Shown: piece by piece, positions 23,024-34,432 of the stretch | How positions within the stretch are numbered: position 1 is the first letter of the stretch | Layout of the letters: the number at the start of each line of letters is the position of its first letter | Assembly: GCA_037176725.1 (NCBI GenBank) | Contig: JAZBRS010000075.1 | Coordinates: forward strand, 73,906,001 to 73,970,000 | Reading direction: 5' to 3' | DNA from: Posidonia oceanica | Taxonomy: Eukaryota > Streptophyta > Magnoliopsida > Alismatales > Posidoniaceae | Length of the DNA: 64,000 bases | Position numbers and translations under genes: made by a program | Notes under the pieces: model-generated | What the model was told of the DNA's origin: nothing | Databases searched by the model: none | Seen by the model: the letters and a program-made list of their open reading frames with translations, nothing else

Positions 23024-26000
23024 GATGGCATCGTCTTCGTCGTTTTCTAGTGGTGCTGTTGCCGGAAATCTCACCGGAAGTTCTGCAACTCGGTAGCTTC
23101 TTCTCCTTTTGTAATAAGTAATATTTCTGGTCTGATTCCGATCAAACTTGATGGCACAAACTATTTGATGTGGAAATCGTTGTTTGAGCCAATTCTGAGG
23201 GGACAAAATCTGATGCATCACGTTGATGGGTCTCCATCTCCGGACTCAAGCTCATCGGAGTATCACATCTGGTATGTTACCGATCAATCTCTTCTCTCCT
23301 AGTTTAATGTGACTCTTTCTCTATCTGCATTTCCATATACAATTGGAGTCACTACTGCAAAGGAAGCTTGGGATAAACTTTCTCGTCGCTTTAGTCAAGT
23401 ATCAACAACTCATGTTCTTTCCTTGAGGAAACAGCTGCATAACATCAAAAAGGGATCTCAGTCCATGAGTGCTTATTTACAACAGTTTAAACATGTGACT
23501 GATCAACTTGCTGCAAGTAGATCTCCTGTGATTGATGATGATCTTCTGGTTTGCGTCTTGAATGATCTGTTTAATGAATACAGACCTTTTGCCTCTTCAA
23601 TTCGAGCTCGGTCTTCTTGTATCACCATTGATGAGTTGTATTCATTACTGGTTGCTGAAGAATTGGGTCTTCTTGATGAAGTGTCTGCTGATAATGTGGT
23701 TGCTTTGACTGCTCAGCATCCACAGTCATATAATAAACGTCTGTTTAAACAAAACAGAGGTTTGTTTCAGAATTCCAAAGGGACCTCCACCAGAGCTAAG
23801 TCTGTGTATTCTAATTCACAGCTTTCTCCTCTGTTGCCTGCACCATCAAATACTATAGTTCCTACTCAAGCTCGCTTTCAGTGTCAAATCTGTTAGAGGC
23901 TTGGTCACTCAGCTATTGATTGCTTTCAGAGACTAAGCATGACTTACATTGGGTGTCAGCCTGCTGAGAAGTTAGTTGCCATGGCAGCTCAAAAGAACCA
24001 ATTTTCTGATGATTCGGTTTGGTATACTGATACTGGAGCATCTCACCATATTACCTTAGAGCTTGGTAATCTTCAAATATCTACTCCTTACAATGGTGGT
24101 GATTCAGTTTAGATAGGAAATGGTGAGAATCTTCCTATTCTAAACACTGGTTCTTCAACTTATTCTCTTGGAAACAAACATCTTTATCTCAGTAATATAC
24201 TCCATTGTCCAGATGCAAGCTTTAATCTCTTATCGGTTAAAAAGTTTGCTCGAGATAACTCTTGTTTGTTTCAATTTGATGACAATTCATTTGAAATCAA
24301 GGACAAGACCACCGGGAAGACTCTCCATCAAGGGCTAGCTGAAAGGGACATCTATCCTATCACTTTCAGGAGAGCCTCTTTCACTCCTACAGTGCTTCTT
24401 ACCAGCAAAGTCTCATCTCATCTATGGCATCTTCGTTATGGTCACCCTTCTCAGTCTTTGTTGGCTACTGTCCTTCGTAAACTGAACTTACCTTTCTCTT
24501 CTACTTCTGTATCTGAGTGTACCCCCTGTCATTTAGGTAAAAGTAGGTGCTTATCCTTTTCTTCTACTATCTCTCATTCTATTGCACCTCTTCAATTGTT
24601 ACACTGTGATCTCTGGGGACCATCTCCTCAAACCAGTTGTAATGGCTTCCGCTACTATGCTCTTATAATTGATGATTTCACTCGATATGGGTGGCTATTT
24701 CCCATTCAACAAAAATATGATTTCTTTAGTATCTTTGTGAGTTTTTGCAAACTTGTAGAGAATCATTTTCAATAATCTGTTAAGACTATCCGGACTGATG
24801 GTGGTGGAGAGTTTTCTAGCAAGAGTTTTACTTCATTTCTCTGACAAAAAGGAATTCTTCATCAACAAACTTGTCCTCACACACCTGAGCAAAATGGTGT
24901 GGTTGAGAGAAAGCATCGGCACCTTGTTGAGACTGGTTTAGCTTTATTAGCTCAGTCATCTCTTTCCAAGTCTTTCTAGGTAGATGCTTTTCACACAGCC
25001 TTGTTCCTTATCAATCGTCTTCCTATTGTTAACAAGAACACCCTTTCTCCTTTTCAGAAATTATTTGGTCGAACACCTGATTATTCTTTTCTCAAAGCAT
25101 TTGGTTGCAAGTGCTTTCCCTGGCTTCGACCTTACTTCTCAAATAAACTTGATTTTCGAAGTGTTGAATGCATTTTCATTGGGTATAGTTTGAATCAGAA
25201 AGGCTATAAGTGCTGGTGTCCTTCAACTGGTAAAGTTTACTTCTCTCGACATGTTCGGTTTATTGAGCATGTCTTTCCTTTTTCTCAAGTCTCCTCTTTC
25301 AATCAAGTCTCTGCATCATCTCAGTCTCATCAATCTTCTTCTGCTGATTGGGTTTCTTCAGTTTTCTCTCCCACACATATTTCTAATACAGTATCCACTG
25401 ATCAGTCTATGTCTAATCCCGTTTCATCATCTTCTTCTTCAACTCTAGCTCCTGTCATCTCTTCTTCTGATTCATCTTTACTGGTTCAACCTTGTATTCC
25501 TCAAAATCCTTCATCTTGTCATCCTATGCAAACTCGTTCTAAATCTGGGATCTTCAAAAAGAAAGCCTTCTTCAGTACTAAGCATCCTCTTTCACTTGCT
25601 CTAGTCTCTGGTTTTAGTCCTACTTCAACTTCTTTTTCTCAAGCTTTTAAGTCTTTATAGTGGAGGCAAGCAATGGACTCTGAATACAATGTCTTGCTAA
25701 ATCAACATACTTGGATCTTGGTTCTGTTTCAACTAGAAATGAATGTGGTTGGCTGCAAATGGGTTTATCGTACTAAACTGAATTTTGATGGCTCTCTTAA
25801 CAAGCACAAAGCTCGCCTTGTTGCCAAAGGCTTCCATCAACAGTCTGGTATTGACTTCATTGAGACCTTTAGTCCTGTTGTCAAGCATCCAACCATCCGT
25901 GCTGTTCTTGCTATAGCTGTTAGTAATCATTGGCCTTTCAGGCAACTCGTTGTTGAGAGTGCTTTTCTTCATGGAACTCTACAAGAAGAAGTTTACATGG

Positions 26001-27104
26001 CACAGTCACAGGGGTATGTTGATCCTTCCAAGCCATCGCATGTCTGTAGAATGATAAAGTCCATTTATGGCTTACGACAGGCTCCTCGCTCATGGTATAC
26101 TAAGTTTTCATCTAAACTTAAGGAGCTCAATTTCCAGATGTCTAATTCAGATCCTTCGTTGTTTATTTACCATCAAGATGGGATTACATCTTATTGCTAC
26201 TCTCAGTGATCACTTTAAAATGAAGGATTTGGGTTCACTGTCATTCTTCCTTGGAATCACTATCTCTCGTGCAAATGGTGTTTTAAGGCTTTCCCAATCT
26301 AAATACATTCTTGAGCTTCTTGATCGGACTGATATGAGTGGCTGCAAGCCAGTGTCTTCTCCGACAGCTATTCAGAAGATTTCAAAGGTTGCAGGGTGTG
26401 CTCTGACTGATTCGACTCAATACAGAAGCATCGTCGGAGCTCTCCAGTATATTACACTCACAAGACCTAACATAACCTTTTCTATTAATCAGGTATGTCA
26501 ATTTTTGCAATCACCAGATGTGCATATGATGGCTGTGAAGAGAATCCTTCGATATCTTAAAGGATCTATCAGTTCTGAGTTTGTGATTTCTCCGAGTACT
26601 TTGCATCTACAAGCTTTTTGTGATTCGGATTGGGCAGACTGTCCAACTGATCGGAGATCCACTCAAGGATATTGTGTTTTTCTTGGTGCTAATCCTATCT
26701 CTTGGAGCTCTCGAAAACAAACTGTGGTTGCTCGATCTTCCACCGAAGCTGAGCACAGGAGCTTGGCTCACATTGCCACTGAACTGAGTTGGGTTCAGTC
26801 TCACCTGAAAGAGCTTCACTGTGTTAGTGATTCCACTCCGATGATCTGGTGTGACAATATGTCAGCTATCTCTCTTACTCGCAACCCTGTTTTTCATCAA
26901 CGCACTAAGCATATCGAAGTTGACATTCACTTCATCAGGGAGAAGGTTGTCGCTGGTGTGCTTGAGGTTAAGTACATTAACACCGTCGATCAAGTCGCCG
27001 ACATCTTCACCAAAGGATTGCATCCTCGCCGTTTACAATTTCTTGCTTCCAAACTGAGTGTCGTTCTTTCTGTAAAACACTTGCCTCAGTTTGAGGGCAA
27101 GTGA
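23024..27104 (+). pseudogene. Copia Gag-Pol polyprotein, multiply broken
   Basis: Gag starts at ATG 23024 and is stopped after about 24 codons; the Gag core (WDKLSRRFSQ, NIKKGSQSMSAYLQQFK) is at 23309-23896. The knuckle region begins CQIC and is then cut by a stop. The protease motif is WYTDTGASHHI near 24020. The integrase has LWHLRYGHPS, HCDLWGP and, after a stop, TDGGGEF and PEQNGVVERKHRHL. In RT the usual RQLDV reads RQLVV, so the catalytic Asp is replaced by Val, and the whole YVDD segment is deleted near 26195, joining HQDGIT directly to LIATLSDHFKMKDLG in another frame. RNase H (CDSDWADCPTDRRSTQGYC to ADIFTKGLHP) is intact to the stop at 27102-27104. The element cannot mobilise itself. 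Confidence 0.88.
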
Positions 27105-27363
27105 TAACATCTTTGGTTTCTGTTATGGGTCGTTAATTCTGTTAGCTTAGCTGGCAATTAGTTATGCCACGTAGGATGTTGGTTATGCTCTTGCTGAGCT
27201 GTACAACCTTCAGGACTCCTATTTATATGCTTGGATGTAAGACTTGGTGGAGTTAATCTGAATAAAGCTCTGTCAATAAAACCAGCGTTTCTTCTTCTTC
27301 TCGTTCTTCATTCCTTCAGCTTCATGGGCTGTCCAAGTCCTCTGGTTTAAGCTTGTCTCTACA
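27102..27363 (+). repeat. 3' LTR of the Ale/Retrofit-like copia element
   Basis: It begins TGATAACATC directly after the purine-rich tract TTGAGGGCAAG and ends GTCTCTACA, a short LTR of 262 bp. The RNase H stop codon (27102-27104) overlaps the LTR start. Confidence 0.75.
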
Positions 27364-28131
27364 CTTGTAACTCTCCTTAGAGGTTAGTCTTGATTACGCC
27401 AATTGATACTAGCAAAGATCCTCCTAAGAATGTTGGCAATTTTATGCCAGACTTCCCCTGCCAAAAGTAATCTTCCAAGATCATAGGTTGCACCATTGTT
27501 GGGCTACCTTTTTTCAATACATCTTGCCGCAAATTCTGCCCTTATACACCAAACAAAAGAAAACCTTCAGTTTCAGCAGGGGAAGAGTCTTCCAAATTCT
27601 CTTCATCCATTATGCCTTCACTGAGAAGGTAGGGCATTCCCATTCCATGTACGACAAACAGCATTCTCTCCTAAGCTGAACAGATTCAATCATTTGAAGA
27701 CACAATTGATTTTTAACCCTAACATGAAACCAACATTTCAGAAACCTAAGCTCCAAACTATACCTTCATGCAACTCCAATTATTCCTACATACAGAAGAG
27801 CGTGTAATTAATTTATTTCCTTTATCTACAGCACATCAAGAGGTTGTCTGAGCTGACCCCATTTACAAATAGAACAGGAGGTTTCAAAAGTCACATTCGT
27901 GATCAACACAACACATAAGGGAGACTTTGAAATATTTACACACCTTCAAAACATGCAGGAAACACTCCATAGTCCATACCTGTTTCTCATCTTTACTTTG
28001 ACTTCTGTATAGAATACGTTACAAGTGCTTTTATGTTGCTACAAGTTGTGGTATGTTTGCATCCAAATATCCATGATTCATGAAAAAATACATTTGAGGA
28101 GAGATGGATGCCAATTCTTAGAGATGCCTAC
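27364..28131. other. Interval between copia element and CASP exons, nothing recognised
   Basis: No conserved coding sequence found on either strand. I searched here for the next CASP exon downstream on the minus strand and did not see it. Confidence 0.4.
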
Positions 28132-29706
28132 CTGCTGTTCTAATTGCCGGTTGCGCTCTTCGAGTCTTCTTATTGTAGCTTGTTGGTTTTTCAGATGAGT
28201 AGCTTCTGTCCTATATTCTTCAAGCTCTAACTTCATCTTTCGATTCTCCGATTCCAGTTTAGATAGCTTCATGTCTTGTTCCTGTATTGGGAAAAGCACA
28301 CAGCAATCAGTCTGTGGAAATTAGGTTCATTAAATTATGAAAATTACTATTTACGATGTGAGAATAGGTCGGGAACATGGTTAAGTACTTTATAGCAAAC
28401 ATTCCTTGAAAAATGACTAGCATAAAAACACCATATTCAAGGTTCAAGGAGAGGTACATATGGTAGACTAATCAAGTATGATGTTGAAATGCAACAGGAG
28501 TTATGGAATATATACAATGTAATTTAACTAGATCTCGACTTCATTTTATAAAGTTACCTTGGAAATTGGAAGTAAATATATTATACCAGAGGTTTACCAA
28601 AATAAAAGAAAGTACTCTTTGCCTTTGTGGATCCCCAAAAACATGATAAATAAGCTAGATACAACATATAAAGCTCAACCATCAAAAAAACACAAATCAT
28701 TGGCTATCAAACCACCTCTTTTCAACGTCCAATCAAGACAGCATTGCAACATGGCCACAGATGTCAGTCAACCATTAAGGAGGAAAAAGAGAGCTGTAAG
28801 AAGATTCTGTGCTAAGGCAAAACAACACAGACGACACCAACAACACTTATAGCAATGAATTTATTTTGTTCCCTTAAAGAACTTGGAATGAAATTGTCTT
28901 TTCAATAACAGCATATTGGCATAGCCTCTGGACCCAGAAACTGAATTACGAAGAGTAAACTGCAATACTACCAGTGTTTCATATGCCAATGGTCAGCAAG
29001 AATTCCACCAAGCAGGCCAATGTAAGAATAAGATAGTGTTAGGTGATACTGTTTGCTGGCTATGAAAACTTACCAATTACTAAGCAGGTTTTAACTTTTA
29101 GGCCAAATATCTGACACTTGATTTACACCGAGGTATGTAGCACTGTATAAGGTCATGTTTGTGAGTTCAGATGGAAGAGTTAAAAAATTCAGGAGAAGTT
29201 AAGAACAATGAATCAAATAGATGTTACTCACTGCGACAGAAGCAAGAGCTGGGTAGGGATCTGGAGCCTCATAAAGCTTTTGGTAGATGTTCAAAAACGC
29301 ATTTTCTCCAAACTCGGCTCTCTTTGTGAGGTCATCAACCTCTTCTTGGAAACCCGTGAGAAGGGAATTGAACAAATTTAACTTTCCATCTGTAGGTGCC
29401 TTCTTGAAGTCTGCCAGCAAGAACATTACTTATGTAGGAGTGCACTAGAATAAATTAGAATTTGAAAAGTGCCACTATAGGTTTTAAAAACATTCTATAC
29501 ACAAGAATATAATGTTGCAAATGAACAGATTATGTATCTACAACAAGTCAAGGATGTGGATTTGAAAATATTGTAAAGAAGGAAGGCAATGATACCACGA
29601 GTGCTCTCTGCAAGCTTTCGCCTGTTCTTCTGGCTACTTTCCTGGTTTTCAGCAATTTTAATCCCTTGCTCATCCAAACCACTTCTTTCCTTATCTAAAT
29701 CAAACT
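28132..29706 (-). pseudogene. CASP-like Golgi coiled-coil protein, three-exon fragment
   Basis: CASP is a Golgi membrane tethering protein with long coiled coils and a C-terminal transmembrane anchor. On the minus strand the exons are 29706-29596 (DEQGIKIAENQESSQKNRRK), 29410-29232 (LFNSLLTGFQEEVDDLTKRA, ENAFLNIYQKLYEAPDPYPA) and 28281-28132 (KLSKLESENRKMKLELEEY, NQQATIRRLEERNRQLEQQ). All three keep consensus AG/GT splice sites and compatible phases with no stops, and they match the second to fourth segments of plant CASP. The first exon (the MEAP...SSFWK region) and everything after residue about 150, including the anchor, are not in the window. It is therefore a partial gene copy: either recently captured or cut off by later insertions. 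A functional product is unlikely. Confidence 0.85.
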
Positions 29707-31310
29707 CTGGTAAAACAAAGAATAATTGTTAGAACTGCTGAAATTTTCTATTCAAATAACAAGGAGTGACAAAAAGTCATGACCTTCAAGTTGAATCATA
29801 ATATTCTCAACAACAATCAATTTTTTGGACAATATTACATTTGCACTTTCACACAATTTTTATTACTTGAAAAAAATCTCATAATACTCATCTCAATAGA
29901 CATCATAGAATTAAACATCAACACGTGTCTATCGGATTCTGAGTTGGCCGACATGATTTACAAGCGTAAATTGGGAAATATTATATATAATAGTCAAACA
30001 TCGATTCGTGTCGGAGCGTGTTGGAGTATTGGTCGACTTAGTGTACTTTTTACATTGAATTCGAACAATGTCGACCGACACACACTTTAAAAGGGCCGAC
30101 ACGCACCAAACGTCTCCTCTGTTCCTTCGCAACCCAGTGGCTTACTGCAAACGTGAAGAGACTTCTCTCCTTAATTGCTCTCAAATTTTATCCCTCATTA
30201 AGGTATAACACTTGACTTTTATATAGAATCTTTTTTTTTTCATTTTTTATGTTTGTATTTTGAACTTTTCATGTAGATCTATAATAGAATCTTAGATCTA
30301 TCATAATAATAATTAGATTTAACTTAATAATACATAGATATTAGGTTTTTCCTTTTTTGTGTGTTTTGATGTTAATAACTTGATATTACATAGATTTAAC
30401 CTAATAATACATAAGTTTTAGGTTTTTTCATGTTTTTTTGTGTTTTAACGTTAATAACTTGATATTATATAAATCTAACCTAATAATACACATGATTACA
30501 AACATCGGTCCGTGTCGATGAAATTTCGCCGACACGTGTCGAAAATGTAAAATAGGGAAACGACATTAGGGAGAAAATCGATGAATGCTAGATTTCGGTG
30601 GTAATTTCGGTCCCGAGTCGAACATGTTAATCGTGTCGACCAACACGTCGAGTTTTTACAACACGAGAATCATGTGTCGGCCGACATGTTCATTTTTAGT
30701 ACCGACATGGGCGAAATTTCGGTCATAGGTTTTTTTATGTTTTTTTTTGTGTTTTGATATTAATAACTTGATATTACATAAATCTAACCTAATAATACAT
30801 ATATCTAACCTAATGATTCTATAAAATATATAAAATTAGTAAAATCAGCGAGACCCCCGTGAACTCTGTGAAGTGGCAACATCTAGGGTAATCCTCAATC
30901 AGATTCCACATCTCCAACACTTAAGTATTCTCTTAACTTTATTTTCTCTCCATAATAAATATTGTGAGAACTATTCATTTAAGCATATACTAATTATTTT
31001 TAAGTATGATTTATACATTTACTAAGTATTTTTAGGTACTATTTATACTTTAGGATATTTATATTAAGTTTATGTAGTGTATTTTAGTATGATACATTTT
31101 TAGAAAAATTGATCTAAGTTGTCCTAGATGTAGATTATTGCTTACTTTAGCTTAGTCTAGAGTTTCAAATCAAAATTCAAAGTTTTTTTTATTATTTTCA
31201 TGGACTTCCGTAAATTTACCGCGTTTCCACCGACATTTCCACCGATGTCTGACATGTTTCCTATTTTTTTCGGACCGAAGTCCGACATGAAATCGACGTT
31301 TAGAACCTTA
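29707..31310. repeat. AT-rich tract with ~80-bp repeats and GTCGRCCGACAY-rich insert
   Basis: Between 30290 and 30500 a unit of about 80 bp (TTAATAACTTGATATTACAT, TTTAACCTAATAATACAT, then TTTTAGGTTTTT) is present about 2.5 times. A further copy lies at 30725-30830, beyond a 220-bp segment dense in CGACACGTGTCG/GTCGGCCGACAT words. Similar GTCGACC/GTCGGCC words occur at 29930-30110 and 31200-31300. No coding region is supported. Confidence 0.5.
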
Positions 31311-31558
31311 GTCATAACCAGATAATTAATTACCTTAATTAACCTTTGACTAAGTCATAACTAGGTAATTAATTACCTTAATTAACCTTTGACTACTCTA
31401 AACTTTCCCTCTTAAGGTCCTATAACTTTGGATTTATTATTTAACATTTAATCATTATTAATCAAGGTAATGTAATGGACTTAATATGAGCATTATTTAA
31501 TCAAGTATCATAGGCCTAATTAAGCCCAACTTAAACCCAATTAATTAAATGTTCAACA
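31311..31558. repeat. Dispersed repeat with 42-bp tandem units, copy 2
   Basis: Closely similar to 22482-22817, in the same orientation, with two instead of about four 42-bp units. It ends TTAAATGTTCAACA. Its left edge follows TTTAGAACCTTA. Confidence 0.7.
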
Positions 31559-32019
31559 CTTGACAATATGGAGAACTTACAAGAACGATAGTCGTGATAG
31601 TAGAGATGAGACTTCTATTCATTTGATTTTCTTCTCTTCTTTTTTCCCTTTTGATTTTTTTAAATTGTACAGTTTGACCAAATTTCAGTCTCATCATCCT
31701 TTATTTTATCCTTGCCTTTTTTGTACCTAGATTGGAGACTAACTATTGATCAATCCAAAGTACACCCATTCGTGTACTTAGATTGTAAAGCTGCTAACGA
31801 TGCTCTATTGTTGTGGGCTAAGGTGAACAAACTCTCTTGCAATGATTGCAAAGTACACCAGTAAGGGAGAAACATAAGAAGCCACTAGGATGATCGTCAA
31901 ATGGTTCTGATACTTAGATGGAAATTGGGTACATAGATGCCTTGAATTGTCACAAGGTTGTGGTCTTACTGTTATAATTTTTAGGTTTTCTAATTGAGAT
32001 ATGTTATGTAGTATAATGG
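31559..32019. other. Short intergenic interval
   Basis: No gene or defined repeat recognised. The last five bases (AATGG) are the left target-site copy of the neighbouring solo LTR. Confidence 0.4.
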
Positions 32020-34432
32020 TGTGATCATATCCGGCGATGCGGCGTGCACCGACCGACATGAGGGTCACTAATGAATGAGTGAATCCGAGGAAGGACACTC
32101 AACTCGAAAACATCAGAAAGAATGACAAAGAAAACAGAGATAAAAAGGGAGTCGCCACTTAGTCTATTGAAAGCCGGAAAGACGAGGAAAATCGGAAACG
32201 AGAAAGTAGGGAAACGTGCAATGCAATTTCAAAAGAAAAAACATACAATCCGTCCCGAATAAATGCGACATGAGGTCATTGCGGTCCAGAGAAAGGATAA
32301 AGACTCTTGTTACGCATGGAGAAGGTGTTAGACACCCCCATACGTCTAAGGAAGTCGGTCTTTCTAGGCCAATCCGCTCTTGTGTGGTAAATATAGGCAA
32401 ATCATGCCAAATAATATATGCTCGAGGAGCAAGATGCAAAATGCCATGCCATGAGGTTGTAAATCATGTAGGAAACAGATTGGAATGAATTAGAGTTGAA
32501 AACATGCATTTAAAACATGAATCTAATGCTCAGCGACGCTACCAGTGTTCTGAAAATGAACAGGCACTCGCGTTGATAATGCACGCTGGGATCATCCGTT
32601 AGGGATGCCCGCCAAGTCATCGTGCCAATAGTTCAATTTAACTTCAGACAGTAAACATCATTGTTCTATACATACAATCGTAAAACAAATGATCGGGAAA
32701 TCATGCGAGGCAGTTGAAATCAAGTAGAGGAAGGACAAAGAAGCAAACGAATGAGGAATTGAATAGAAAACCAAAAAACAACTCTGCACACTGTCTGTTC
32801 TGGTTCTGGGCTGCGCTCTTGCGAGTCTCGCTAGCTCTTAGCGTCGGATCCACACGCTCAAAAGTCACGTCAGATCCTTGCGTTAGATCTAACCGCTCAT
32901 AAGGCACGCTCCAGAAATTACAGTCCAGACAGCAGACTTCATTGCACAATTACTCGGCATACAAGATCGAAACAAAACAACTAATGATCGGTGAAGCAAA
33001 ATGGGATATCAGAGCATCATTTGAAACAAGGAAACAAGGAAAACCATGCATGATTCGGCCTACCCATCTCCATTTTGCGACGCGGAGGATGTTGGGTTCG
33101 TCAGCCATTGTCGAGGTCGGAACCCAACCAAACGCATTCGTGGCTTACGTCTGAGATGAAGGAAGGCAGGAGGGACCTTGGGATGCAATGCGGAAGAGAA
33201 AACATAGGAAACGTGACCCTCCCCTCACCGCTCGTGCTCGTCGATTCCGTCCACCATGGAAGAGGTGGCTGACCGTTGACATGGCCGGAGGAGCTGACAG
33301 GACGTCGTCACGGGTCCGAGGGGGGTATGCAGATGTAGGGTTGCATTAGGTTCGAGCTCATTGGCCTCTGGCCAAGTTCGAAGCCACAGACGTATCCCAG
33401 AATGCAAGAATGCCGACGATAAAAAAAAACGACAAAGGTGACGATGCAAAACCAGTAAGAAATGGCATCCACAAGGCAAAGACAGGCTACATTGCACTAA
33501 GGGAGGAGTGTGCTCACCTGCTGGAGAATCGGCACGTGCTTTCTCGGTGCGTCGACTCGCGGTGGCTGCTCGGGAGTGTCGACGTCGGTCGCGGCTGAAC
33601 GGACGGTGAGGTGTGGGTTGTTGGATACGGGACTCGGGACGCTCTGTCTCACTCAGGGAAGGACTGTGGAGGAGATGGGGTGTAGGTTTTGGACTAGGGA
33701 TGGGTAGCTCAGACTATGGGAGGCTCAGACTATGGGGTGGCTCGCCAGAATTGGGAATTCGAACGGGAGCAAGGGCACAGGGGAGCTGGAGGGCAAGTGA
33801 GCAAGGTTGCTGGAGGTCAAGTGAGTCGAGAGAGAGCTCAACGTTGGGGTCTGGTCAGTGTTTTATAGGGTGGCGGGATGCATGGATGTCGTTGCTTAAC
33901 GACGTGTTTGAACGCATGGTTTGGATTCAAGTGGGGTGGATGAGATGGGAATTAGAATTGAGATGGGGGGTAGGATGGTCTGGATGCCGTAAGGTCCAAG
34001 CTCAGATCTGTCGGAACCAATGGGAAGCCAGGTTTCAATGTGCCATTGGGTGGAATGGCCAGAGTAACCTTACTGATATTTATCTGACATAGGGCATCGC
34101 GTCAGCATTGCGCGCCTAGTGAGCGCGTCGCTTGTCTACGACTTGGGTAGCCACTGGCTAATGTCGTCGTCTGGAGACGTCCGGAGTTGACGCCATATAG
34201 AGACACTAAGACTATATCAGAGGCCTATGCCCGGATCTTGAGCATTTTCCAGGGAGCATCGGGTCATCACTAGGCCTGGGCCTTGGTGTGTGTTAGGTTT
34301 AGGTAGGTTTTAAAGTGTGGGGTGGATTTTGGGATGGTTTGTTGGGTGTGAAATGGGATTAAGTTTGTTGCAACCGAGTCTGTTCCTTCGGAGGTGTCCA
34401 CCGACGAATACCTGCAAAACGGGGTGTCTACA
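32020..34432 (-). mobile_element. Solo LTR, Tat/Ogre-like (2.41 kb)
   Basis: On the minus strand it begins TGTAGACACCCCGTTTTGCAG and ends ATATGATCACA. The flanks are AATGG (left) and AATGA (right), a 5-bp target duplication with one mismatch. No primer site, gag or pol follows either end, so recombination between two LTRs is the likely origin. Its U5-side 600 bp match the LTR at 3563 block by block, but it is less than half as long and lacks the 30-bp minisatellite. The ORFs inside are not conserved. Confidence 0.82.

Larger units (their letters stand above)
22871..27363 (+). mobile_element. Degenerate Ty1/copia retrotransposon, Ale/Retrofit-like
   Basis: The order is 5' LTR remnant (22871 to about 22967), primer site (22974), gag, protease, integrase, reverse transcriptase, RNase H, polypurine tract and complete 3' LTR (27102-27363). 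The 5' LTR matches only the last ~95 bp of the 3' LTR, from GCTCTGTCAATAAAACC, so its first ~165 bp are missing. No target duplication can be tested for the same reason. Protease-before-integrase-before-RT order is diagnostic of copia. Confidence 0.9.

Noticed and set aside
33222..34092. Open frames around 33225-34092
   Set aside because: They fall inside the solo LTR bounded by target copies and encode Trp/Gly-rich sequence with no family resemblance.
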